From a virus: a stretch of 43,837 nucleotides of DNA. This document shows, piece by piece, positions 6,488-12,985 of this stretch. The translations under genes were made by a program, and so were the position numbers. The DNA lies in the IMG/VR virus record IMGVR_UViG_3300034104_003542, positions 1-43,837 of that record. One strand, given 5' to 3'. Each line of letters opens with the position of its first letter. The stretch's first letter is position 1. The notes beneath the pieces are model-generated. The model saw nothing but the letters and a program-made list of their open reading frames with translations. It searched no databases and had not been told where the DNA came from.

Positions 6488-7089
6488 CACGCCACCTCCC
6501 GCCGCACCATGCGGCCCTCGCGGTCCCAACACAGCCCATGCCCTGGGCACTGCCGCACACCGTTGCCCATGTCTCGCCCAGCTGAAAGCGGGATCTGGCG
6601 ATGGGGGCAGACGCCGCACGCGGCGCTGGCGTCGGCGTAGGAGGATTCGAGGGCGGGCATCCAGCGGGCAATCCCTTTGAGCCACTCCGGCGGCTCAGCA
6701 CGCCGGGCCTTCATGAGACGCATCGACAGATTGGCATTGCCCCACCGGGTGATCTTTTCTTCGTCAAACCAGAAATCCGAAAAGGACAGAGGGGTCCCCA
6801 AGACACGCATGTCAGAGTACGGATCCGTGAGGATGTTGACTTTTGGGAACGAAAGAAACCTGGTGTCAACGTGGATGTGCCACGGCTTAAAGCCAACGAT
6901 GTCGCGGTCTTCATGCACCGTTCCCAGCAATGGAACGCGCTTGGTGCGAAACCTCCAAGTAGTCCCATCTGGATGCGTTGCGCAGGGGACCATGTAGAAC
7001 TTTCCGGCCACCACATCGGTGGGCGAGGGATTAGCGGCCAGAAACTCGGCGAACCGGCGAAGGGCCGGCGGCATGGTTTGCGGTGCCAT
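6487..7089 (-). CDS. Rieske-type [2Fe-2S] domain protein (200 aa)
   Basis: The start is ATG 7089 of a GTGATG junction. Residues 161-184 carry the Rieske pattern C-x-H-x17-C-x2-H: CPHRQIPLSAG at 161-171 and CPGHGLCWD at 181-189, with the PLS-G and HG-W-D residues usual around the cluster. Two Cys and two His would bind a 2Fe-2S cluster. The first 150 residues (HPDGTTWRFRTKRVPLLGTV, FKPWHIHVDTRFLSF) were not recognised and are not an obvious oxygenase catalytic domain. Extra Cys at 158 and 187 leave zinc binding possible. Its place beside a DNA methyltransferase in a coupled operon is notable; a redox or sensing role is inference. Confidence 0.7.
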   Translation of the reverse strand: MAPQTMPPALRRFAEFLAANPSPTDVVAGKFYMVPCATHPDGTTWRFRTKRVPLLGTVHEDRDIVGFKPWHIHVDTRFLSFPKVNILTDPYSDMRVLGTPLSFSDFWFDEEKITRWGNANLSMRLMKARRAEPPEWLKGIARWMPALESSYADASAACGVCPHRQIPLSAGRDMGNGVRQCPGHGLCWDREGRMVRREVA

Positions 7090-7382
7090 CACGCCACCTC
7101 CTGCTGCGGGGTGGCCTTGCCCAGGATCTCCAGGCGGTCGAGCCGCACGATGGTGTGCGCGTGCTGCTCCTGGATCGGCCGCAAGGTGCCGATCACGCCA
7201 ACAAGGCTGCCCTCATCCATCGACTCGAACGCCTCGATGTCGCGCTCCCGGTGCGCCTGGCACTCGACGACGAGCTCAGGCCGCTGGCCCTTGCCCTTGA
7301 CGGTGAGCAGGAAGGAGACGTGGCCGGCGTGGCACTGCAGCTGCGAGGCGCGGCTGACGAGGGTGATGCTGCGTTTCGACAT
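7089..7382 (-). CDS. OB-fold, SSB/PriB-like protein (97 aa)
   Basis: ATG at 7382 follows a run of C on the minus strand (G8 on plus) with no clear ribosome site. The body reads like a short OB fold: VSFLLTVKGKG, PELVVECQAHRERDIEAF, a GSLVGVIGTL strand-turn-strand and HTIVRLDRLEILG at the end. This matches the F..TV / W-V.C / kGs.v.v.G.l / v....iei layout of SSB and PriB proteins. It could bind single-stranded DNA alongside the full-length SSB encoded further upstream. Its last codons (GAG GTG GCG TGA) provide the ribosome site for the Rieske-like gene. Confidence 0.55.
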   Translation of the reverse strand: MSKRSITLVSRASQLQCHAGHVSFLLTVKGKGQRPELVVECQAHRERDIEAFESMDEGSLVGVIGTLRPIQEQHAHTIVRLDRLEILGKATPQQEVA

Positions 7383-7415
7383 GGTGGGGGGGGATAAAGG
7401 GACAGGGACAGCCGC

Positions 7416-7646
7416 TCAGGGCATCACCGCGACGGTGCGAGTGCCGGCCAGCGGCGAGCCGGGGTCGCTGGCGTGCCGGCGTGCCCAGCGCTTTGCCTCG
7501 GTGAACGTCATGCCGCCGGGGCTGAACACCGTGTGGTCCAGGTAGTCGGATGCGTTCTGCTTGCTCCAGGGGCAGAAGGCCCAGGAGCCGCGGCCGCGGG
7601 GCTTGCGGCCGTGCTCGCGGTAGTAGGTGGAGTCGAGGATGTCCAT
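7416..7646 (-). CDS. Hypothetical small protein (76 aa)
   Basis: First gene of the long leftward operon. The start is ATG 7646 (MDILDSTYYREHGRKPRGRG); a GTG at 7682 in frame would add 12 residues, and neither has a strong ribosome site. Features are an aromatic, basic N-terminus, SWAFCPWSK, then SPGGMTFTEAKRWARRHA, a likely helix. The first Tyr-Arg-Lys-rich part could contact nucleic acid. No family recognised. Confidence 0.6.
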   Translation of the reverse strand: MDILDSTYYREHGRKPRGRGSWAFCPWSKQNASDYLDHTVFSPGGMTFTEAKRWARRHASDPGSPLAGTRTVAVMP

Positions 7647-7805
7647 GGCCTGAGGTGATGCGCCCTCTCGGGCTGTGGGCACAACCTAAGGCGCATTGCC
7701 GGTCGATTCCGGGGGCGCGTAATAATCTGTTACATCCCATGGCGACGACACGATCCGCCACCGACCGTGCAGCATCCGCGCCAGGAACTCCGCCTCGATC
7801 ACGGC
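7647..7805. promoter_or_regulatory. Control region upstream of the long leftward operon
   Basis: This 159-base gap lies between SSB and the first small gene, both on the minus strand. It holds the near-palindrome at 7719-7733 and AT-richer sequence around it, the best place for a promoter serving the genes from 7646 down to 928. No clear -35/-10 pair was found and no terminator after SSB was seen, so read-through from the recombination genes is possible. Confidence 0.45.
7719..7733. promoter_or_regulatory. GTNAC-N5-GTNAC-like palindrome
   Basis: GTAATAATCTGTTAC has one mismatch from the palindrome GTNAC-N5-GTNAC and shares the CTGT core with the copies at 10351 and 12281. It lies 73 bases upstream of the small-gene operon's first ATG. 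It resembles an operator; the binding protein is unknown. Confidence 0.45.
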
Positions 7806-8342
7806 TCAGAACGGCGGGTCTTCATGCCCACCGGACGGCGGCTGGCTGTTCCACACCGGGGGCGGGACGAGCGCTTGCTGGCCCTGGGTGGCTGATGCCG
7901 TAGCAGGTGCTGCCGTCCGACGAACAGGAGGCGCTGCAGCACCTGTGGCACCGGCCGGTGCTGCAGCTGCTGGTGCTGGCGCGACAACAGGAGCCGGGGC
8001 CGCCTGCTCCTGCTGCTGCTCCTGCGCTTTGCTCAGCTTTTCAAACGCCTCCACAGTGAACTTCTCCGCCAGGCCCTGCTGGCCATCACGCCGCGTGAAC
8101 AGCTCCGGGGCCTCCACACGGCCCACAAGGAATACCTTGTCACCCTTCTGCAGGATGTCCGTGATGATCTGGGCCGTCTTGCCCCAGGCGGTGCACTTCA
8201 CCCAACGAGCCGGCGGGTCCTGCCCACCTCGCGGGGCTTGACGCACAGCCAACGAGAAGTCAGCGACGGCCGTGCCAGTGTCCAAAAACCTCAGCTCGGG
8301 GTCTCGGCCGAGGTTGCCTGTGAGTTGTCCGATGAAAGCCAT
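7806..8342 (-). CDS. ssb: Single-stranded DNA-binding protein (178 aa)
   Basis: The N-terminal OB fold is clear: MAFIGQLTGNLGRDPELRF, then VADFSLAVRQ, WVKCTAWGKTAQIITDILQK, GDKVFLVGRVEAPELFTRRD and EKFTVEAFEKL. A long Gln/Ala/Pro-rich linker at about 110-160 leads to an acidic tip ending DPPF, close to the usual DDIPF that recruits partner proteins. The start is ATG 8342 because the family begins here; it lies 52 bases inside the preceding HTH gene. It coats ssDNA for RecT annealing and for replication by the phage primase-helicase. Confidence 0.92.
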   Translation of the reverse strand: MAFIGQLTGNLGRDPELRFLDTGTAVADFSLAVRQAPRGGQDPPARWVKCTAWGKTAQIITDILQKGDKVFLVGRVEAPELFTRRDGQQGLAEKFTVEAFEKLSKAQEQQQEQAAPAPVVAPAPAAAAPAGATGAAAPPVRRTAAPATASATQGQQALVPPPVWNSQPPSGGHEDPPF

Positions 8343-8515
8343 GATGGATCGAGTCTCTCGAATGAATGAATCCCCTCGATGGGGTATAGAACCCGGCTGC
8401 CAACCCGGATGAATGGCGGGCCCTTGCCCGCGTAGCGCCAGTTGGCCAACGTCTGGTCACTGAGCCGCCAACGATCGGCGACTTCCTTGCTCGTCAAATA
8501 CGCACGCTCACCCAT
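8291..8515 (-). CDS. MerR/excisionase-type helix-turn-helix protein (74 aa)
   Basis: The start is ATG 8515, eight bases after AAGGAG; this ribosome site overlaps the RecT stop codon (TAAGGAG). A GTG at 8524 is in frame but touches the ribosome site. The product matches small AlpA/excisionase-like HTH proteins: YLTSKEVADRWRLSDQTLAN, a WR-G-GP--I-VG wing (WRYAGKGPPFIRVGSRVLYP) and a short tail. Such proteins bend DNA at att sites or regulate early promoters. It is encoded far from int, so regulation is as likely as excision. Its 3' end overlaps ssb by 52 bases, far more than other junctions here. Confidence 0.75.
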   Translation of the reverse strand: MGERAYLTSKEVADRWRLSDQTLANWRYAGKGPPFIRVGSRVLYPIEGIHSFERLDPSWLSSDNSQATSAETPS

Positions 8516-8527
8516 AGGCCGCACTCC

Positions 8528-9421
8528 TTAGAAGGGGTCATCAGCAACCACTTCTGGCTGCAATACTTTCTGCTCCGCAACATCACCGACAGGCGAGGTT
8601 TCGTCAGAATCCGGCTCTGACACTGCAGCGGTTTCGCTTGCCGCTGCGATCTGCCGGTTGAGCGCCGCCACCGTCACTGGCTCAGCCTCGATGGCCGCCG
8701 GCGGGGCCTTCTGCTCATCGATCACCGCCACCTGGGTTACGCCATGGCTCAGCGCGTTGTCGCTCTGCAGCACCTGGTCGAGGTCGTTGCTGCTCGGCAG
8801 CCGCTTCGCCAGACGGCGGATCACGGTCTTCTTCGCCATCTCGCCCCATTCGCTCGCCCAGCAGGCCTTGCCGATGCCCGTGGCCTTCGCCCGGATCTTC
8901 TCCACCTGAGCGAAGCTCATCACCTCGCGCTGAATGTCGCCGTCCTTGAACCGCGCGATCGCGTAGACCGCCAGGGCCTTGCCGCCCTGCTGCGACAGGC
9001 TGGGCTTGTGGATGATGCGCTCCTCGTCGCCCAGCTCGTACTCGAACTGGTCGCCTTCGTAGACCACGTGGGCCCTGATGCTGCTGATCTCGCCCGACTG
9101 GCGCACCTTCTTCATGATGCCGCCCACCATCGGCAAGTAGGCCACCGTCTTCCCGCCGTTCTGGCGGTCGTTGTAGACGCTCAGCCCGGCCTCTCGGCCA
9201 TCGAGCAGCAGGCCATCCTGCGCCGCCTTCATGCAGGCGCTCATCAGCGTCCGCCGGTCGGCCCCCAGCAGGTCCGGCTGCATCTGAACCGCCGTGACGA
9301 CGGTGCGGATGAAGCGGTCGGCAGGGATCGCAGTCGGCAGCGCCGTCTCGAACTCCTTGGTCATGCGGCTCAGATCAGCTCGAAGCTGGCTCACCTGGGC
9401 TGGTAGTTGAAGCTGGCTCAT
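8528..9421 (-). CDS. recT: RecT-family single-strand annealing protein (297 aa)
   Basis: The first 200 residues are a typical RecT core: PADRFIRTVVTAVQMQPDLL, LMSACMKAAQDGLLLDGREA, VAYLPMVGGIMKKVRQSGEI, VYEGDQFEYELG, FAQVEKIRAKATG and EWGEMAKKTVIRRLAKRLP. It anneals complementary ssDNA made by the RecE-like nuclease encoded just upstream (37-base gap). The C-terminal 90 residues are a loose Ala/Glu-rich tail ending VVADDPF, much like an SSB tip. Start is ATG 9421; no strong ribosome site is visible, so it may depend on coupling to the nuclease gene. Confidence 0.92.
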   Translation of the reverse strand: MSQLQLPAQVSQLRADLSRMTKEFETALPTAIPADRFIRTVVTAVQMQPDLLGADRRTLMSACMKAAQDGLLLDGREAGLSVYNDRQNGGKTVAYLPMVGGIMKKVRQSGEISSIRAHVVYEGDQFEYELGDEERIIHKPSLSQQGGKALAVYAIARFKDGDIQREVMSFAQVEKIRAKATGIGKACWASEWGEMAKKTVIRRLAKRLPSSNDLDQVLQSDNALSHGVTQVAVIDEQKAPPAAIEAEPVTVAALNRQIAAASETAAVSEPDSDETSPVGDVAEQKVLQPEVVADDPF

Positions 9422-9458
9422 TGCAAATGGTTCTCAGGAACAAATGGTGTGATGGGGC

Positions 9459-10271
9459 TCAGTCCCGGTTCCACCCGGGCAGGTCGATCGGCTCCTGGAT
9501 CTGGTCGCCGTAGCCCGGCCAGGAGTCGTTCTTCCAGCAGTCGGCCAGCAGCGTCATCCCGGCCTCGATCCGCCGGCGGCCGGCAGCCAGCAGCGCCTCA
9601 GATGCGGGATAGACCGCGACCCCGTAGGGCCGGCTGTTCTCCACCACCAGGCTGAGGAACAGCTCCCCGCCCTGGGCGTCCAGATTCCACGCCGCCTGCA
9701 CGTGGTAGTCGTAGTTGCTGATCGATCGGCAGAACTCAGCCCGGCTGGCGTCGGCCGCCGTCTTCACGTCCACCACGATCCGCCGATCCTCGCTGTGCCA
9801 GTCCGGTCGGGTCTTGCACTCCAGGCCCGTGGCCTCATCGGTCCAGGTGTAGGAGGCCTCACGGCGGCCGGGGAGCTCCAGCAGAAACGCCGCGGCCGGG
9901 TGCTTGCGCACAGCATCAGCCATGCGGCGCACTTCGTCGGCATCGTCGGGCGTCAGCACGATCTTGCCGGCGCTCTCGGCCGCGAACTCGGCAGCCAGCT
10001 CTTTGCCCGCCCTGGTGCGGCGGTCGAATGTCTGCTTCGGCACAGCAATGGTGCTGTCCCACAGGTCCGGCTCCAGGATCGCTGTGTGGAGCGCCGTGCC
10101 CTTGAGCATCGAGTCCGTCGGCGGCTTCTTCACACGGTCCTCGGCCAGGAACTGGTCGAAGTAGTGCAGCGGAGACCGCTTGAGGATCTTGATCTGTGAC
10201 GGGCTAACCGCTTTGAGGTGGTGATAGTCCTCATTGCTGAGGTCAGGATGGTGGATGAGCTTCGGGGGCAT
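9459..10271 (-). CDS. RecE-like PD-(D/E)XK exonuclease (270 aa)
   Basis: The protein matches the DUF3799/PDDEXK nucleases paired with RecT: LSNEDYHHLKAVSPSQIKIL and LKRSPLHYFDQF at the N-terminus, GTALHTAILEP (conserved His), then ECKTRPDWHSEDRRIVVDVK at about 160-180. The last gives the D...(E/D)-x-K metal site (RPDW, VDVK). A NYDYHVQAAWNLDAQGG helix follows, with the Tyr-x-x-Gln typical of RecB-like nucleases. It would resect duplex ends 5'-to-3' to load RecT. It is the first gene of the leftward recombination block, transcribed from the divergent region at 10272-10435. Confidence 0.88.
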   Translation of the reverse strand: MPPKLIHHPDLSNEDYHHLKAVSPSQIKILKRSPLHYFDQFLAEDRVKKPPTDSMLKGTALHTAILEPDLWDSTIAVPKQTFDRRTRAGKELAAEFAAESAGKIVLTPDDADEVRRMADAVRKHPAAAFLLELPGRREASYTWTDEATGLECKTRPDWHSEDRRIVVDVKTAADASRAEFCRSISNYDYHVQAAWNLDAQGGELFLSLVVENSRPYGVAVYPASEALLAAGRRRIEAGMTLLADCWKNDSWPGYGDQIQEPIDLPGWNRD

Positions 10272-10435
10272 CAGCGGGCCTGTGAATAGTGGGGGTCGAG
10301 ACCGACCATAAGGGCTTCCCTCGCCATACTTCCGTCTCCCGCTAAATCCCGTTACATACTGTCACAAAGCATTGATTTCGGCCGATAATCTGCCATCCTT
10401 CCCCTTACGTCAACCGCCAACCTCTCGCCTCAAGC
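10272..10435. promoter_or_regulatory. Divergent early control region
   Basis: This 164-base gap separates the leftward recombination operon from the rightward replication operon. It is AT-richer than its surroundings. A GATAAT at 10384-10389 could be the -10 of the rightward promoter; the matching -35 position (about 10361-10366) is covered by the palindrome at 10351-10365, so a protein bound there would control that promoter. A leftward promoter must also lie here but no convincing pair was found. Confidence 0.55.
10351..10365. promoter_or_regulatory. GTNAC-N5-GTNAC palindrome between divergent operons
   Basis: GTTACATACTGTCAC is an exact match to GTNAC-N5-GTNAC and shares 11 of 15 bases with the site at 12281. 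Its central place between the two early operons makes it the best operator candidate in the window. Confidence 0.5.
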
Positions 10436-11914
10436 ATGCTCGCGCTCAGGCCATTCCAGGTCACCGCAACAGAGGAGATCCGCCATGCCTACAGGCTTGG
10501 CCATCGCACCGTCCTGTTCGTCCTGCCCACCGGCGGCGGCAAGACCTTCACCTTCGTCCATGTCGCTGAACGGGCCGCCGCGCGTAACAACCGCACCCTC
10601 ATCCTTGTCCACCGCCAGGAGCTGGTCGATCAGGCCTCACGCGCCATCGATGCCGTCGGCTGCCCCCATGGCGTCATCGCCTCCGGCTACCGCATGGACC
10701 TGCGCTACCCCGTCCAGGTTGCATCCGTGCAGACCCTCGTGAAGCGGCTCCATCTCATCCCGCCCGACTGGTTCCAGCTGGTGGTCGTCGACGAGGCCCA
10801 TCACGCCGTCGCCGGCACCTGGGCCACCATCCTCACCGCCATGCCAACCGCCCGGGTGCTCGGCGTCACCGCCACACCAGAGCGGCTCGACGGCAAGGGC
10901 CTCGGCGGCATGTTCCAGGTGATGATCCTCGGCCCCGATGCCGCCTGGCTCACAGACGAGGGCTTCCTCACCCGCGCGAAGATCTACCACCCCAAAGGCC
11001 TCGACCTCTCGATGGTCAAGCGGTTCGACAGCCGTAAGGGCAAGCAGGAGGCCGGCGAGATCCTTCGCCGCAGGCAGTTCATGGGCGATGCCGTCACCCA
11101 CTACCGCCGCACCATCGCCCCACTCCACAACGGCACCGCCATCGCCTTCACCCCCAACCTGGAGGTGGCCACCACTCTCTCCGATGCCTTCCGCGAGGGT
11201 GGGATCTCCTCGGCTGTGATCGACGGGAAGCTCGATCGTGGGCAGCGCCGGCGCATGATCCGCGACCTCGGCGATGCCTCCCTGAAGGTGCTGGTATCGG
11301 TCGACGTGATCTCAGAGGGAACCGACATCCCCTCCGTCGCTGGCGCCATCCTCTACAGGCCCACCGACTCGCTCACCCTCTTCCTGCAGCAGGTCGGCCG
11401 CGTGCTCAGGCCCATCTACGCACCCGGCTTCGATCTCGACACCACCTCCGGCCGCCTGGCCGCCATCGCCGCCGGCGGCAAGCCCTTCGCCGTCATCAAC
11501 GACCACGTCGGCAACAGCTACATCGGCGACGTCCTCAAGCACGGCACACCCACCGACTACCGCCCCTGGTCCCTCGAAGGGAAGGTGGCCCGCCAAAAGG
11601 CTGAATCCAGCGGCCCGCCGATCAAGATCTGCCCGTCGTGCCTCTGCCAGATCCCATCGGTCTGCAACCCGTGCCCTGAGTGCGGCCACCAGTTCGAGGT
11701 GATCGTGCGAGAGATGCAGGTCGTCGAAGGTGACCTCGAGGAGCTCGACCCAGAGCTGGCCCGACGGCAATCCCGCCGCGAGGTCGCCAAGGCCCGCACC
11801 AAGGAAGAGCTCGAAGCGATCGCCAAGGAGCGCGGCTACAAGCCAGGATGGGTCACCCACATGCTCAATGCCCGAGGGGGCCGTAATCGCTATGCCCAGG
11901 CGCAGTTCCGATGA
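10436..11914 (+). CDS. SF2 DEAD/DEAH-box helicase with zinc ribbon (492 aa)
   Basis: The N-terminal motor domain shows a Q-like motif (LRPFQ), Walker A LPTGGGKTFTF, motif II VVVDEAHHA (DEAH) and motif III GVTATPERLDG. The second domain shows FTPNLEVATTLSDAF, DVISEGTDIPSVAGAI and the arginine finger motif QQVGRVLRP. A zinc ribbon, CPSC then CPEC, lies near residues 395-420, followed by a charged tail. This layout is common in phage SF2 helicases encoded near a VRR-NUC nuclease and a VapE primase. It opens duplex or branched DNA during replication or recombination. It is the first gene of the rightward operon; no ribosome site is seen before the ATG. Confidence 0.9.
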   Translation: MLALRPFQVTATEEIRHAYRLGHRTVLFVLPTGGGKTFTFVHVAERAAARNNRTLILVHRQELVDQASRAIDAVGCPHGVIASGYRMDLRYPVQVASVQTLVKRLHLIPPDWFQLVVVDEAHHAVAGTWATILTAMPTARVLGVTATPERLDGKGLGGMFQVMILGPDAAWLTDEGFLTRAKIYHPKGLDLSMVKRFDSRKGKQEAGEILRRRQFMGDAVTHYRRTIAPLHNGTAIAFTPNLEVATTLSDAFREGGISSAVIDGKLDRGQRRRMIRDLGDASLKVLVSVDVISEGTDIPSVAGAILYRPTDSLTLFLQQVGRVLRPIYAPGFDLDTTSGRLAAIAAGGKPFAVINDHVGNSYIGDVLKHGTPTDYRPWSLEGKVARQKAESSGPPIKICPSCLCQIPSVCNPCPECGHQFEVIVREMQVVEGDLEELDPELARRQSRREVAKARTKEELEAIAKERGYKPGWVTHMLNARGGRNRYAQAQFR

Positions 11915-12284
11915 GGCCGCCGTCTCCGCAGCCATCGCACTGGAGTTCGGCCGCGGCCTCTGCAGGCTGCTGCGGAACAACGTCGGCTCGCTCTTCGATC
12001 GCACAGGCCGGCCCGTGGCCTATGGCCTTGGCTCCCAGGGGGGTAAGCCATTCCGCGGGACATCCGATTGGATCGGCTGGCGCAGCCTCGTCATCACGCC
12101 TGAGATGGTCGGCCAGCGCATCGCTGTCTTTGCAGCCGTCGAAACCAAAGACCTTGCCAAGGCTTCAGCCGCACAGGAGCGCTTCATCGCCAACGTGCAG
12201 GCCGCTGGTGGCCTCGCTGGCGTCGCCCACAACGTCGACGAAGCCCGGGCCATCCTCTTCCCCCCGCACCTCCCGCCTGTGTGA
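11892..12284 (+). CDS. VRR-NUC domain nuclease (130 aa)
   Basis: The start is ATG 11892, overlapping the helicase end by 23 bases; an ATG at 11868 is in frame but further inside. The small PD-(D/E)XK fold is recognisable: EAAVSAAIALEFGRGLCRLL, LGSQGGKPFRGTSDWIGW with the metal-binding Asp, FAAVETKDL giving E-x-K, and QERFIANVQAAGGLAGVAHN at the C-terminus. Stand-alone VRR-NUC proteins are predicted structure-specific nucleases and in phages are usually encoded beside an SF2 helicase, as here. The stop codon lies within a palindromic motif at 12281. Confidence 0.85.
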   Translation: MPRRSSDEAAVSAAIALEFGRGLCRLLRNNVGSLFDRTGRPVAYGLGSQGGKPFRGTSDWIGWRSLVITPEMVGQRIAVFAAVETKDLAKASAAQERFIANVQAAGGLAGVAHNVDEARAILFPPHLPPV

Positions 12285-12295
12285 CGCACTGTTAC
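12281..12295. promoter_or_regulatory. GTNAC-N5-GTNAC palindrome inside replication operon
   Basis: GTGACGCACTGTTAC spans the stop of the VRR-NUC gene and the start of a 58-base gap before the next gene. It exactly fits the palindrome at 10351. It could control a secondary promoter for the primase genes. Confidence 0.45.
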
Positions 12296-12342
12296 GACGG
12301 CCTCCCGCCGGGCACCCAGCGCTCGTAGGTTGCGAGGGCCTC

Positions 12343-12603
12343 ATGCCTCTTGCCATGACCCTCTCCCTCGAAACAGCCCGCCACCGCCTTCGCAAGCTGT
12401 ACCGCGACGCTCACCACTGCGAGCCCCCCTCCGATCAGCACGCCATCGACTGGGCCGCCAAACCCGAGCTTTGGGCTGAGCACCAGATCCGCTTTCGTGG
12501 CTGGGGCTGGATCGTCACCGAATCAACCGTCCGCGAAGCACGACGCCTCCACAACCGCATCACTGCCGCCAACCTGCCGGTCCAACAGCAGGATGCCCCA
12601 TGA
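12343..12603 (+). CDS. Hypothetical replication-operon protein (86 aa)
   Basis: The start is ATG 12343 because GAGGG lies four bases upstream; an ATG four codons later has none. Longer in-frame starts run into the VRR-NUC gene. The product is helical: ETARHRLRKLYRDAHHCEPP, then AIDWAAKPELWAEHQIRFRG and STVREARRLHNRITAANL. It ends by overlapping the next ATG. No family recognised; it may be an accessory factor to the helicase or primase. Confidence 0.65.
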   Translation: MPLAMTLSLETARHRLRKLYRDAHHCEPPSDQHAIDWAAKPELWAEHQIRFRGWGWIVTESTVREARRLHNRITAANLPVQQQDAP

Positions 12604-12782
12604 CTGACCCCGTCCCCCTTCGCTACATCGTCACGGCCCGGCGTCGCGGTGAACAACCCATCCGCTTCCCCCTCATGGCCATCTCACCATCACACGCCAT
12701 CACCACCGCCCAGGAGCTCCTGCCGGGCCACCTCCTCTCCACAGCAGTCCTCGACCCTGAATGGGACGACGAACCCGCATGA
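12600..12782 (+). CDS. Hypothetical small protein (60 aa)
   Basis: ATG at 12600 overlaps the previous stop by four bases and the stop overlaps the next ATG. The sequence (LRYIVTARRRGEQPIRFPLM, then SHAITTAQELLPGHLLSTAV) suggests a beta-beta-alpha unit with an acidic end. Its coupling on both sides supports it as real. No function is evident. Confidence 0.6.
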   Translation: MTDPVPLRYIVTARRRGEQPIRFPLMAISPSHAITTAQELLPGHLLSTAVLDPEWDDEPA

Positions 12783-12982
12783 GCCCCCACGACCCTGAAC
12801 TGGCCATTCTCGAACTGCGCGACTCCGTCGCCTGGGCAGCCGGCGTCGGCCACGAGCGCCGGCGCATCACCGAGCTCCTCCGCCAGCGCGCCACACTGCT
12901 TCAGCAGCTCCCGGGCCCCACCTCACGCTCCGTTCAGGCTGAGCTCCGCCGCCTGGCTGATCTCATCGAGACGGCAGGCTGA
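12779..12982 (+). CDS. Small coiled-coil protein (67 aa)
   Basis: ATG at 12779 overlaps the upstream stop. The protein is almost entirely helical with heptad-like Leu spacing (ELAILELRDSVAWAAGVGHE, then ITELLRQRATLLQQLPG and VQAELRRLADLIETAG), so it is likely a coiled coil or a helical hairpin. It ends three bases before the primase-helicase start, consistent with a partner or loader of that protein; this is inference. Confidence 0.6.
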   Translation: MSPHDPELAILELRDSVAWAAGVGHERRRITELLRQRATLLQQLPGPTSRSVQAELRRLADLIETAG

Positions 12983-12985
12983 CCC

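Noticed and set aside
6234-6701. 156-residue N-terminal extension of the methyltransferase
   Set aside because: It covers the Rieske-like and 84-residue genes in another frame; the methyltransferase fold begins at the ATG 6233, which forms a coupled TGATG start.
7719-7733. NtcA box (GTA-N8-TAC) as in cyanobacterial nitrogen control
   Set aside because: The spacing is nine bases, and the sister sites at 10351 and 12281 do not fit GTA-N8-TAC at all.
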